Part shown: in pieces, positions 32,265 through 42,425 of the stretch
How the letters are laid out: each line of letters starts with the position of its first letter
Numbering within the stretch: the first letter of the stretch is position 1
DNA from: Devosia sp.
GTDB lineage: Bacteria > Pseudomonadota > Alphaproteobacteria > Rhizobiales > Devosiaceae
NCBI RefSeq assembly: GCF_017307495.1
Contig: NZ_JAFKHE010000032.1
Coordinates: forward strand, 1 to 62,281
Direction: 5' to 3'
DNA: 62,281 nucleotides
Position numbers and translations under genes: made by a program
Notes under the pieces: generated by a model
What the model saw: only the letters and a program-made list of their open reading frames with translations
The model's database searches: none
Told to the model about the DNA's origin: nothing

Positions 32265-34907
32265 TTACCCCGCGAGCGTGCGGTCGAGGATATCGGCCGT
32301 GTTGCGGCTCAGCGTGCCTGAATCCTTGAGCGCGTTCAGCGCCTTCTCGGCCTCGGCCCGTCGTCCGGATTCGTAGCTGCGCCAGATGCGGAAGGCGGTC
32401 AGCACGCGGGCGGCCACCTGCGGGTTGCGCTTGTCGACGTCGCCCACGAACTCGGCAAGGAAGCGGAAACCGGCGCCATCGGTCCGCGCGAACTGCGTCG
32501 GGTTGTTCATCCCGAAGGTGGCCATGAGGGCCCGCAGCCGGTTGGGGTTGTTGCGCGGGAAGTCGGGGGCCGCGAGGATCGCGCGCATGCGCTCCACCAC
32601 GCCTTCGTCGGACGCCATGGCATTGAGCGACAGCCACTTGTCGAGCACCAGCGGGTCGGCGGTGAAGCGATCGCGGAAGTCGTCGAGCAGGCCCTGTGCA
32701 TCGTCCGTCCAGGCGTGGACGACCGTGCCGAGCGCCGCCAGCCGGTCGGTCATGTTGAGGGCGCGGCTGTACTGCTCGCGCGCCAGCCTCGTCGCATCGG
32801 TAGCGCCCCCCTGAACGAGCAGGCTGAGCGCCATGTTCTTCATCGAGCGCCGTCCGGTCTGCTGGAAATCGGGCGAATAGGCGAGGCGGCTGTCGTTGGT
32901 GAGGTAGATCTTCTCGAGCGCCGGCGCGAGGCGGGCGACGAGGGCGGTGATCAGTTGGCCGCGTACGGCGTGGATGCGGTCGGGATCGACATCGGTCGCG
33001 ATCTGCCGGGCGACGGCCTGGTCGTTGGGCAGGCTCAGGGCCAGTGCCTTGTAGGCCGGATCGAGTTCCTTGGAGTTGAGCGTCTCGTCCAGCGCCTCGG
33101 CGAGGGCCGAGGTCTGCGCCTCGCTCCAGGCGGTGCCGCCGACGGCGTCGACCATGAGCTTCATCGCCACGTCCTGCAGCGCCTGCCAGCGGTTGAACGG
33201 ATCGCTGTCGTGGCGGGCGAGGAAGAGCTGGTCGGCCTCGGTGGCGTTGGTGGTAAGCTTCACCGGCGCCGAGAAGCCGCGCAGCAGCGAGGGCACAGGC
33301 TTGTTGGGGATGCCGGTGAAGGTGACGGTGGCGCTGGCCTTGTCGAGGACGATCAGGTCGTCGCGCACCTCGGCGCCCGAGACCGAGGTCCAGCTCATCG
33401 GGCTGCCGTTCGGGCCGATCAGGCCGAACTGGATCGGCAGCACCAGCGGCTGCTTGTCCGGCTGGCCCGGCGTCGGCGGGTTGGTCTGCGTCAGCTCGAG
33501 CGTGTAGGTCTGGGCGGCCGCATCGTAGCGGTCGACGACGTCGAGTTCGGGCGTGCCGGCCTGCAGGTACCACTGCTGGAAGTGCTGCAGGTCCCGGCCC
33601 GACGAATCCTCGAACACCTTGATGAAGGCTTCGATGGTCGTCGCCTCGCCGTCATGGCGCTCGAAATAGAGATCCATGCCCTTGCGGAAGCCGGCCTCGC
33701 CCAGCAGCGTTGCCAGCATGCGGACCACCTCGGCACCCTTCTCGTACACGGTCGCGGTGTAGAAGTTATTGATTTCCTTGTATTTGTCCGGCCGCGGCGG
33801 ATGCGACAGCGGCCCGCCGTCCTCGGGGAACTGCGTCTGGCGCAACTGGCGCACGTCCTCGATGCGGTTCACCGGCCGCGAGCGCTCGTCCATCGAGAAC
33901 TCCTGGTCGCGATAGACCGTGAGCCCTTCCTTGAGGCAGAGCTGGAACCAGTCGCGGCAGGTGATGCGGTCGCCCGTCCAGTTGTGGAAATACTCGTGCG
34001 CGATCACGCTCTCGATGTTGATGTAGTCGGCATCGGTCGCCGTCTCGGGCTTGGCGAACACCAGCTTGTCGTTGAAGATGTTGAGGCCCTTGTTCTCCAT
34101 CGCGCCGAAGTTGAAATCCGACACGGCGACGATGTTGAAGATGTCGAGGTCGTACTCGCGCCCGAAACGGCGCTCGTCCCAGGCCATCGAGCGCTTGAGC
34201 GAGTCCATGGCGTAGAGGCATTCGTCCTCCTTGCCGTGCGTGCAGTAGATGCCGAGCGCCACCTTGCGGCCCGAGGCGGTGGTGAACGTGTCGTGGATCG
34301 AGCCGAGATCGCCCGCCACCATGGCGAAGAGATAGGCCGGCTTCGGGAACGGGTCTTCCCAGACGGCGAAATGCTGGCCGTTGCCGAGGTTGCCCTGCTC
34401 GACGAGGTTGCCGTTCGACAGCAGCACCGGGGCGAGAGCCTTGTCGGCCTGCATGCGCACCTTGAACGGCGCCAGCACGTCCGGCCGGTCGAGATAATAG
34501 GTGATGCGGCGGAAACCCTCCGGCTCGCACTGCGTGCACCAGGTGCCGCTCGAGCGGTAGAAGCCCATCAGCTTGATGTTCTTTTCCGGCTCGACCGCGA
34601 CCTCGGTCTCGAGCACGAAGCGCCTGGTCGGCGGCTGGTGGACAGTCAGCCCCTCGGGCGTAGCCTCGTAGGCGGTGAGCGCCAGCGGCAGCCCGTCGAT
34701 GGCGATGGAGCGCAGCGCCAGGGTCTCGGCGCCGTCGAGCACCAGCGGCGTTCCCGGCTCGGTGCCCCGGCGCGGGACCAGCGTCAGCAGTGCCCGTATG
34801 ATCGCGGTGTCAGGAGCGATCCGGACATCCAGATCGACCCTTTCGATCGCATAGGGCGTCTCCGCGTAGTCCTTGAGGAAGATCGTTTCTTCGTTCTCGC
34901 CGCGCAT
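32265..34907 (-). CDS. pepN: Aminopeptidase N (M1 family)
   Basis: An 880-residue protein, the normal length for the Gram-negative PepN type. ATG 34907 is preferred over the TTG one codon earlier. It has the substrate-binding GAMENKGLNIFN motif and the zinc site HEYFHNWTGDRIT with the downstream glutamate in LKEGLTVYRDQEF, near residues 265-325. It removes N-terminal residues from peptides in the cytoplasm. It is transcribed divergently from the ABC exporter genes. Confidence 0.95.
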   Translation of the reverse strand: MRGENEETIFLKDYAETPYAIERVDLDVRIAPDTAIIRALLTLVPRRGTEPGTPLVLDGAETLALRSIAIDGLPLALTAYEATPEGLTVHQPPTRRFVLETEVAVEPEKNIKLMGFYRSSGTWCTQCEPEGFRRITYYLDRPDVLAPFKVRMQADKALAPVLLSNGNLVEQGNLGNGQHFAVWEDPFPKPAYLFAMVAGDLGSIHDTFTTASGRKVALGIYCTHGKEDECLYAMDSLKRSMAWDERRFGREYDLDIFNIVAVSDFNFGAMENKGLNIFNDKLVFAKPETATDADYINIESVIAHEYFHNWTGDRITCRDWFQLCLKEGLTVYRDQEFSMDERSRPVNRIEDVRQLRQTQFPEDGGPLSHPPRPDKYKEINNFYTATVYEKGAEVVRMLATLLGEAGFRKGMDLYFERHDGEATTIEAFIKVFEDSSGRDLQHFQQWYLQAGTPELDVVDRYDAAAQTYTLELTQTNPPTPGQPDKQPLVLPIQFGLIGPNGSPMSWTSVSGAEVRDDLIVLDKASATVTFTGIPNKPVPSLLRGFSAPVKLTTNATEADQLFLARHDSDPFNRWQALQDVAMKLMVDAVGGTAWSEAQTSALAEALDETLNSKELDPAYKALALSLPNDQAVARQIATDVDPDRIHAVRGQLITALVARLAPALEKIYLTNDSRLAYSPDFQQTGRRSMKNMALSLLVQGGATDATRLAREQYSRALNMTDRLAALGTVVHAWTDDAQGLLDDFRDRFTADPLVLDKWLSLNAMASDEGVVERMRAILAAPDFPRNNPNRLRALMATFGMNNPTQFARTDGAGFRFLAEFVGDVDKRNPQVAARVLTAFRIWRSYESGRRAEAEKALNALKDSGTLSRNTADILDRTLAG

Positions 34908-35211
34908 CAAATGCTCCGCAACATCAACTCGTTAACCAACTGTGGCGCGTTCGCAACAGCCGAATCCAACCCTTAGTGTATCCTATGCGGCTGACAACCA
35001 GCCACTGGACACGATCCCTGCCGAATTGGGCGGTAGTAGGATCGACAGCCGGGCTGGCCGCCGGCGCGCACCTCCGAAGGGTTCATTGGCCCGTCGCGTG
35101 CGCAATCCAAAGCGATAATGAGGGTGACGCCTCACTTGGCAAGGGCCGCTTGACCTCAACCCTGGTTGAGGTCGTAGCCGTGCCGCATCTGATGGGTCGA
35201 GGGAGACTGCC
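34908..35211. other. Divergent pepN/ABC exporter promoter region
   Basis: This 304-base region has no supportable gene. Its notable content is the perfect 22-base palindrome at 35152-35173 with the SoxR-box pattern. The left half, toward pepN, is comparatively AT-rich with TTAACCAACTG and TTAGTGTATCC, as expected of a promoter, but I cannot place boxes with confidence. Confidence 0.6.
35152..35173 (+). promoter_or_regulatory. SoxR-like box before the ABC exporters
   Basis: Perfect palindrome with ten-base arms, GACCTCAACC and GGTTGAGGTC, around CT. The core CCTCAA-N6-TTGAGG (35154-35171) is the pattern of the SoxR operator. TTGACC at 35150-35155 fits a -35 box; a 19-base spacer, as MerR-family activators need, would place a weak -10 (TAGCCG) at 35175-35180, about 30 bases before the GTG. 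No soxR gene is in the window. Confidence 0.6.
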
Positions 35212-37074
<1,863 letters not shown>

Positions 37075-37100
37075 TGGCCGAGTTGTCGCAGCGGGCCTCT

Positions 37101-37121
37101 CTTCTCCCGCAAGGGGAGAAG
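37101..37121. repeat. Half copy of repeat family D
   Basis: CTTCTCCC-GCAAG-GGGAGAAG, a perfect hairpin matching the ends of the element at 10683-10843. It lies 27 bases after the first ABC gene and may reduce read-through to the second. Confidence 0.7.
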
Positions 37122-37174
37122 GCGCCGGCTGCTGGTTCTGCGAATGCCACATCAACCATCCCAAGGAGGGACAG

Positions 37175-37273
37175 ATGGATACGCCCAATATGCTGATTAC
37201 GGCCCGCACTGCCGCACCCCAATTGCTCCGCTCGAAACCTAAGCGAAAACAATCCACTAGAGCCCTGACCTGA
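37175..37273 (+). CDS. Possible 32-residue leader peptide
   Basis: ATG 37175 follows AAGGAGGGACAG, the strongest ribosome binding site in this neighbourhood. The encoded peptide begins MDTPNMLITARTAAPQLLRS and has a basic second half, ending at TGA 37273, 40 bases before the second ABC gene. It could be a regulatory upstream open reading frame or a small protein. No homology is known to me. Confidence 0.35.
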   Translation: MDTPNMLITARTAAPQLLRSKPKRKQSTRALT

Positions 37274-37313
37274 CTCAGATAGTCGGACAGGGGCTCGGAC
37301 AAATGAGTTCAAG

Positions 37314-39182
37314 ATGCTCAACCGAGTCATTGACTGGTTCAACACCCGCTACTCGCCCGTAGCGCTGGCCAAGAACACGCAGCCCCCGATGGGGGTCACC
37401 AAGTTCACCTTCTACTTCATCAACCAGTTCAAGGCAGCGTTCACGCTGCGCATGGTCCTGGTTGCGATCGGTTCGGTGGCCGATGCGATGATGCCGATCT
37501 TCGTCGGCCTAATAGTGGGGATGCTCGCCACCACGCCGCCGGGGCAGATGTTCGAGCTGCACTGGCAGACCTTCCTGTGGATGGTCGCGGTCATCGTGCT
37601 GGTTCGGCCGCTGACGTTCATCCTCGACACGCTGGTCCGCAACCACGCGATCGTTCCAAACCTGGTCAACATCGTTCGCTGGCAGAGCCACTGGCACGTG
37701 ATCCGGCAGAGCTGGAGCTACTTCCAGAACGACTTCGCCGGCCGCATCGCCAACAAGATCATGCAGGCGGGGGAGTCGATCGAGTCCTCGGTCAACATGA
37801 CTATCGACGCGGTATGGTACGCGGCGATCTTCGTGGTGGTGGCGATCACGGTGATGGCAGGACTCGACTGGGTGCTGCTGGTGCCGATTGCGATCTGGCT
37901 GATCCTGTACGGGATCCTGTTCACCATCGTCATGCCGCTGATTGCCAAGCATTCCGAGGATCTGTCGGAGGCCAAGTCGGTGGTCACCGGGCGGATCGTC
38001 GACAGCTACACCAACATCCACACCATGAAGACGTTCTCGAGCGACGAGCACGAGGACGCCTATGTGTCGGAGTCGGTGAACGACCACGCTGTCGAGTTCA
38101 ACAAGCTGATGCGCGTGTTCACCTACATGTGGTCGATGCTGTTCATCCTGAACGCCGGTCTCGTGATCTCGATCACCTGGCTTGCGCTCTCGGCCTGGAA
38201 CAACGGCACGCTGAACGCCGCCGCGGTGGCGACGGCAATCCCGTTCGCGCTGCAGATCATGAACATGAGTGGCTGGATCCTCGACATCGGCTCCAACACC
38301 TTCCGCCAGATCGGCACGACCCGGGACTCGATGGACACCATCGCGCAGCCGATCACCATGCTCGACAAGCCGGCGGCGCCCAAACTCGTGGTCCACGAGG
38401 GCCGCATCGAGTTCGACGACGTGAGCTTCAACTACTGGCGCGGCAAGGAAGGCACCGTGATGGAGAGGTTCAACCTCACCATCAAGCCGGGCGAGAAGGT
38501 TGGGCTGGTCGGCCGTTCGGGCGCCGGCAAGTCGACGCTGGTCAACCTGATGCTGCGTCTGTTCGACGTGGAATCCGGCTCGATCCGCATCGATGGGCAG
38601 GACGTTCGCGACGTGACGCAGGAAAGCGTGCGCGCCGCGATCGGGCTGGTCAGCCAGGATACCTCGCTGCTCCACCGCTCGGTGCGCGAGAACATCAAGT
38701 ACGGCCGCCAGTCGGCGAGCGATGACGAGATGATCCGGGCGGCCGAGCAGGCCAAGGTCGCCGAGGTGATTGCCGGGCTGGTCGATCCGAAGGGACGGCG
38801 CGGTTACGACGCCCATGTCGGCGAGCGCGGCGTGAAGCTGAGCGGTGGTCAGCGCCAGCGCGTCGCCATCGCCCGCGTGCTGCTCAAGAACGCGCCGATC
38901 CTGGTGCTCGACGAGGCGACCTCGGCGCTCGACAGCGAGGTCGAGGCGGCGATCCAGGACCAACTGGTGTCGTTGATGGCAGGCAAGACCGTGATCGCCA
39001 TCGCCCACCGGCTCTCGACCATCGCGGCGATGGACCGGCTGGTGGTGCTCGAGAAGGGCCAGATCGTCGAGGAGGGCACGCATGCCGAGCTGCTCGCCCG
39101 CGGCGGGCACTACGCCCAGCTGTGGGAACGCCAGTCCGGCGGGTTCCTCGACATCAAGGGCGAAGCCGAGGCGGCGGAATAG
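37314..39182 (+). CDS. ABC exporter, fused membrane and ATPase domains (second of pair)
   Basis: A 622-residue half-transporter. The membrane part (residues about 35-330) differs clearly from the first paralog, while the ATPase domain is nearly identical: Walker A GRSGAGKST, signature LSGGQRQRVAIARVLL, Walker B ILVLDEATSALD, and the stretch DAHVGERGVKLSGGQRQR shared word for word. Both ATPase sites look intact. Order and similarity suggest a heterodimeric exporter or recent duplicates. A terminator follows. Confidence 0.88.
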   Translation: MLNRVIDWFNTRYSPVALAKNTQPPMGVTKFTFYFINQFKAAFTLRMVLVAIGSVADAMMPIFVGLIVGMLATTPPGQMFELHWQTFLWMVAVIVLVRPLTFILDTLVRNHAIVPNLVNIVRWQSHWHVIRQSWSYFQNDFAGRIANKIMQAGESIESSVNMTIDAVWYAAIFVVVAITVMAGLDWVLLVPIAIWLILYGILFTIVMPLIAKHSEDLSEAKSVVTGRIVDSYTNIHTMKTFSSDEHEDAYVSESVNDHAVEFNKLMRVFTYMWSMLFILNAGLVISITWLALSAWNNGTLNAAAVATAIPFALQIMNMSGWILDIGSNTFRQIGTTRDSMDTIAQPITMLDKPAAPKLVVHEGRIEFDDVSFNYWRGKEGTVMERFNLTIKPGEKVGLVGRSGAGKSTLVNLMLRLFDVESGSIRIDGQDVRDVTQESVRAAIGLVSQDTSLLHRSVRENIKYGRQSASDDEMIRAAEQAKVAEVIAGLVDPKGRRGYDAHVGERGVKLSGGQRQRVAIARVLLKNAPILVLDEATSALDSEVEAAIQDQLVSLMAGKTVIAIAHRLSTIAAMDRLVVLEKGQIVEEGTHAELLARGGHYAQLWERQSGGFLDIKGEAEAAE

Positions 39183-39196
39183 CCGGCGTCAGGAAA

Positions 39197-39221
39197 GGGG
39201 CGGGCCGCTGAGGTCCGCCCC
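39197..39221 (+). terminator. Terminator-like hairpin after the ABC pair
   Basis: GGGGCGG and CCGCCCC arms around an 11-base loop, 15 bases past the stop codon. No T run follows. Confidence 0.55.
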
Positions 39222-39399
39222 CGACAGTCGCGCGACACCGCGTGCAGGCGGTCGCGCAACCATATGACTGCCACATGCCACCGGCAGCCGAGGTCACGGG
39301 AAAAGGAACCGCGACATCGGTCATGATGAAGGTGCCCGGAGGACGGGACTTGATGCATGTCAAGCGCCCGTCGGGCATGCGGGCACCGTCATGGGCGCC

Positions 39400-39954
39400 T
39401 CACAGCCCCGCCAGGATCGTTTCCAGCCCGACTTCGAACGCTTCGTCGACATCCCCGCCGAGGTTGAACGCACTGCCGATCTCCATCAGCACGAAGCCAT
39501 GGAGGAAGGGGACGATGGTGCGGGACAGGGGCAGGACCCGATCGTCCGGGACGTCGGCGGCGCGCAGTTCCTCGAACAGCGGTTGCGCCGCGAACAGGCA
39601 GGCGGCGCGGATTTCTGGGTCGATGAAGGCGTTGCCCGAGTAGATCACCCGATAGCGGTCGGGTGCCGCCCTGCCGAAGTCGCGGTAGGCATGCGCCATC
39701 GACTTGAGCCGTGCCTTCGGGGTTGTGCCCGCGGTCCCGGCCCGGATATGCGCCTCGAGCTCGCGCAGCACGTCGATCTCGACGGCCTTGAGCAGGGCGG
39801 CGCGGTCGGCGAAGTGCTTGTAGAGCGAGGGCGGCTTGATGCCGGCCGCATTGGCAACGGCGCCCACCGTCAGTGCGTCGGGTCCGGAGGCTTCGACGAG
39901 CTCCCGGGCGATGCGGGCGAGCGCCTCACGCGATGTCTTAGCCGGCGTTGGCAA
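39400..39954 (-). CDS. TetR/AcrR family regulator
   Basis: A 184-residue protein with an N-terminal TetR helix-turn-helix (ALTVGAVANAAGIKPPSLYK, then HFADRAALLKAVEI) and a C-terminal ligand domain of the TetR_C_33/WHG type (GKAPDRYRV-like segment APDRYRVIYSG and a FLHGFVLMEIGSAF helix). It is downstream of, and overlaps by 17 bases, a DUF4260 membrane gene; the shared upstream palindrome at 40361-40393 is its likely target, making the pair self-regulated. Confidence 0.88.
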   Translation of the reverse strand: MPTPAKTSREALARIARELVEASGPDALTVGAVANAAGIKPPSLYKHFADRAALLKAVEIDVLRELEAHIRAGTAGTTPKARLKSMAHAYRDFGRAAPDRYRVIYSGNAFIDPEIRAACLFAAQPLFEELRAADVPDDRVLPLSRTIVPFLHGFVLMEIGSAFNLGGDVDEAFEVGLETILAGL

Positions 39955-40345
39955 GCTTCCGCGCCTTCCCGATCAGCCCCAGGTGGGTGTGGTGGTCGAA
40001 ACCGGGGTACTTGAGCCCGTAGCCGAGCGCACGGTCCATGCCGATATGCGCGGCCCAGATCAGGCCGATTTCGACGAGCCAGTGGATATCCCCGAACCAG
40101 CCGATGGCGCCCAGGACTGCTGGCACGGTGTAGGTGTGGGCGAGGTTGTAGACCTTCGCTCCCGTCTTTTCGCCCGCATAGAGGCCGAAGAACGACAGGT
40201 CGGGGGCGAGCAGCAACAGCGCGAACAGCCACCAGTTGCCACCGAGGAACCAGTACACGGTGACCGCGGCTGCGAACCCGGCCAGGCCTTCGATGCGCAA
40301 CTGGCGGGTAACGGAGCTGGGTGGAAAACCGGGCGCGGCATGCAT
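39938..40345 (-). CDS. DUF4260 membrane protein
   Basis: A 135-residue protein with three or four membrane helices (residues about 18-40, 45-60, 70-90 and 90-110) and the conserved PDLSFFGLYAGEKTGAKVYN and GLKYPGFDHHTHLGLIGKAR motifs of DUF4260. ATG 40345 is chosen because GAGGT lies six bases upstream; the ATG at 40357 has no such site. Function unknown. It forms an operon with the TetR gene. Confidence 0.82.
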   Translation of the reverse strand: MHAAPGFPPSSVTRQLRIEGLAGFAAAVTVYWFLGGNWWLFALLLLAPDLSFFGLYAGEKTGAKVYNLAHTYTVPAVLGAIGWFGDIHWLVEIGLIWAAHIGMDRALGYGLKYPGFDHHTHLGLIGKARKLANAG

Positions 40346-40360
40346 CGCAGACCTCATTGC

Positions 40361-40393
40361 TAATGATTGTAGCTATGATGGCTACATACATTA
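40361..40393. promoter_or_regulatory. Palindromic operator of the DUF4260/TetR operon
   Basis: Left arm TAATGATTGTAGC, right arm GCTACATACATTA, separated by TATGATG; 11 of 13 positions pair. It starts 16 bases upstream of the DUF4260 start. On the minus strand TTGACA (40402-40407) forms a good -35 box just outside the palindrome. It is the natural binding site for the TetR product. Confidence 0.65.
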
Positions 40394-40481
40394 GCCTATT
40401 ATGTCAAGCACTCGCCGGATCGCCCCACCCACTGCAGCAGGACACGCCAGCGCGATCGCACCTGCGATGGGCGAGGACGGC

Positions 40482-40787
40482 TCAGACCGAACAGTAGATC
40501 TGGTAGAGCGTGTTGAGCACCGCTTCGACTTCGACGCTTGCCAGCCGGTAGTAGATCGATTGGCCGTCGCGCCGGGTCTTCACCAGTCCCAGGGCCCTCA
40601 GCTTGGCAAGATGCTGGGAGAGGGGACTCTGGTTGAGCCTCACGCGCTCGGCCAGTTCCGTGACGGTCAGTTCCTCGTTGAGCAGGTGGCAAAGGATCAT
40701 CAGCCGGCTCTGGTTCGCCATCGCGGCGAGCAGGCCGGCGGCCGTCTCGGAATTTTCGGCCAGTCGTGTCGGTTCCATCTTGATCAT
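40482..40787 (-). CDS. bigR: ArsR-family repressor, BigR/SqrR-like persulfide sensor
   Basis: A 101-residue winged-helix repressor. Cysteine 33 (RLMILCHLL) and cysteine 99 (LYQIYCSV) occupy the places of the two redox-active cysteines of BigR/SqrR, which form a disulfide or tetrasulfide and release DNA when sulfide-derived persulfides build up. DNA-recognition helix is in LNQSPLSQHLAKLRALGLV. It is divergent from a sulfide detoxification gene set. The start may be ATG 40787 or ATG 40778. Confidence 0.82.
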   Translation of the reverse strand: MIKMEPTRLAENSETAAGLLAAMANQSRLMILCHLLNEELTVTELAERVRLNQSPLSQHLAKLRALGLVKTRRDGQSIYYRLASVEVEAVLNTLYQIYCSV

Positions 40788-40805
40788 ATTAGAACATTAG
40801 AATAT
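40786..40805. promoter_or_regulatory. AT-rich operator between bigR and its target operon
   Basis: ATATTAGAACATTAGAATAT: ATATT/AATAT ends plus a direct repeat of ATTAGAA with an eight-base period. It overlaps the first codon of bigR and precedes the DUF2892 gene by 54 bases. Position and AT-richness match the described BigR box; the exact bound bases are inferred. Confidence 0.5.
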
Positions 40806-40859
40806 ATGAATGCAACGGGAGATTGAACCCGATCACTATCACCCTTTGGAGAGAGTGCC

Positions 40860-41081
40860 ATGCTCACCGCCAATGTAGGAACGCCGGACCGGATTTTCAG
40901 GCTGATCGTCGGGGTGCTGCTCATCGTACTGCCGATCTTCGGTGGCGCCGCCTTCGCCAACCCGGTCCTCGCCGTGGGCCTGCCAGTCCTCGGCGTCGTG
41001 CTGGTCGTCACGGCGTTTCTCGCCTTCTGCCCGATCTACGCGGCCCTCGGCCTGTCGACCCGCAAGCGCGAGGCCAGGTGA
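40860..41081 (+). CDS. DUF2892 inner-membrane protein (YgaP-like)
   Basis: A 73-residue protein with two membrane helices (about residues 14-32 and 35-58). The start NVGTPDRIFRLIVGVLLIVL is the DUF2892 signature, also found fused to rhodanese in YgaP. It is first in the BigR-controlled unit. Its stop overlaps the next ATG (TGATG). It may bring sulfur-handling enzymes to the membrane. Confidence 0.85.
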   Translation: MLTANVGTPDRIFRLIVGVLLIVLPIFGGAAFANPVLAVGLPVLGVVLVVTAFLAFCPIYAALGLSTRKREAR

Positions 41082-41974
41082 TGGAGGCCATTCCGTTCAC
41101 CCCCGACATGACGGTCCACCCCGAGGTGCTGCCGTTCTTTGATGCGGCCACCAATACCATCTCCTACATCGTCCGCGACCCGGGCTCGACCGCCTGTGCG
41201 GTTGTCGATTCCGTCATGGACATGGACTACGCCGCCGGGCGCATCACCTATGAGAGTGCGGACGCCATCATCGCGACGATCCGCGAGCGTGGCTGGTCGC
41301 TCGAATGGCTGATCGAGACGCACGTACATGCCGACCACCTCTCCGCCGCGCCCTACATCCAGGAACGGCTCGGCGGCAAGCTCGGCATCGGCGAGTACAT
41401 CACCGTCGTGCAGCAGACGTTCGGCAAGGTGTTCAACGAGGGAACCGAGTTCCAGCGCGACGGCAGCCAGTTCGACCGGCTGTTCAAGGACGGCGACATC
41501 TACACTATCGGCACCATGACTGCCCATGTGCTGCATACGCCGGGCCATACGCCGGCCTGCACCACGCACGTCATCGGCGATACCGCCTTCGTCGGCGACA
41601 CGCTGTTCATGCCCGATGCCGGTTCGGCTCGCGCCGACTTCCCCGGTGGCGATGCCCGCACGCTCTACCGCTCGATGCGCCGCATCCTCGAGCTGCCCGA
41701 GGAGACGCGCCTGTTCATGTGCCACGATTACGGCCCGAACGGTCGCAACATCCAGTGGGAAACCACCGTCGGCGCCGAGCGCACGCACAACGTGCACGTC
41801 CGCGACGGCATCGGCGAGGACGAGTTCGTCCAGATGCGCGAAGCCCGCGACGCGACCCTGGGCATGCCGCGCCTCATCATTCCGTCCCTGCAGGTGAACA
41901 TGCGGGGCGGACACCTGCCGCCCAAGGACGAGGACGGCAAGGTTTTCCTGAAAGTCCCCGTCAACGGATTGTGA
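41081..41974 (+). CDS. MBL-fold persulfide dioxygenase-like hydrolase (Blh/ETHE1 type)
   Basis: A 297-residue metallo-beta-lactamase-fold protein. The metal site is THVHADHLSAAPYIQERLGG (His81, His83, Asp85, His86) with the further ligands in HTPGHTPACTTHV and VGDTLFMPDAGSARADFPGG. These motifs are those of persulfide dioxygenases that oxidise glutathione persulfide to sulfite. In the bigR operons described before, this gene (blh) has a fused N-terminal DUF442 domain; here DUF442 is a separate gene immediately downstream. Confidence 0.85.
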   Translation: MEAIPFTPDMTVHPEVLPFFDAATNTISYIVRDPGSTACAVVDSVMDMDYAAGRITYESADAIIATIRERGWSLEWLIETHVHADHLSAAPYIQERLGGKLGIGEYITVVQQTFGKVFNEGTEFQRDGSQFDRLFKDGDIYTIGTMTAHVLHTPGHTPACTTHVIGDTAFVGDTLFMPDAGSARADFPGGDARTLYRSMRRILELPEETRLFMCHDYGPNGRNIQWETTVGAERTHNVHVRDGIGEDEFVQMREARDATLGMPRLIIPSLQVNMRGGHLPPKDEDGKVFLKVPVNGL

Positions 41975-41976
41975 CC

Positions 41977-42348
41977 ATGTGGCCTTTTTCTTCCTCCACC
42001 GAACCGAAAGACAAGAAAGTGAACTTCAAGAACCTCGACAAGGACTACGCCGTCTCCGGCCAGATCCTCCCCGCGCAGATTCCGGCCATCGCTGCCGCCG
42101 GCTTCAAGTCGATCGTCTGCGCCCGTCCCGATAACGAGGACCACGGCCAGCCGTCGTTCGACGAGGTGGCGCGCGAGGCCGAGAAGGCCGGGCTGCAGAT
42201 CGTCCACGTGCCGGTCAGCGGCGTGGTCGGGCAGGGTGCGTTCATGAAGTTCGAGCAGGCCATGGAGCAGATGCCCAAGCCCGTTCTCGCCTACTGCCGC
42301 TCCGGCGGCCGGGCCGCCAGCCTCTACACCATGCTGAAGCGCGCCTGA
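41977..42348 (+). CDS. DUF442/TIGR01244 phosphatase-fold protein
   Basis: A 123-residue protein. The start of the domain (LDKDYAVSGQILPAQIPAIA) and the active-site loop AYCRSGGRAASLYTM, with CxxGGR in place of the tyrosine phosphatase CX5R, identify DUF442. A nucleophilic cysteine for sulfur transfer is plausible. It follows the dioxygenase gene by two bases, so it is translationally coupled. Confidence 0.85.
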   Translation: MWPFSSSTEPKDKKVNFKNLDKDYAVSGQILPAQIPAIAAAGFKSIVCARPDNEDHGQPSFDEVAREAEKAGLQIVHVPVSGVVGQGAFMKFEQAMEQMPKPVLAYCRSGGRAASLYTMLKRA

Positions 42349-42425
42349 GCCTTCGCTGATGAAGTGAGCCTGCCCGGGCAGCGGATCGATCCGCCGTCCG
42401 GGAGGGCCGCGCCCGGAGCGTCGCC

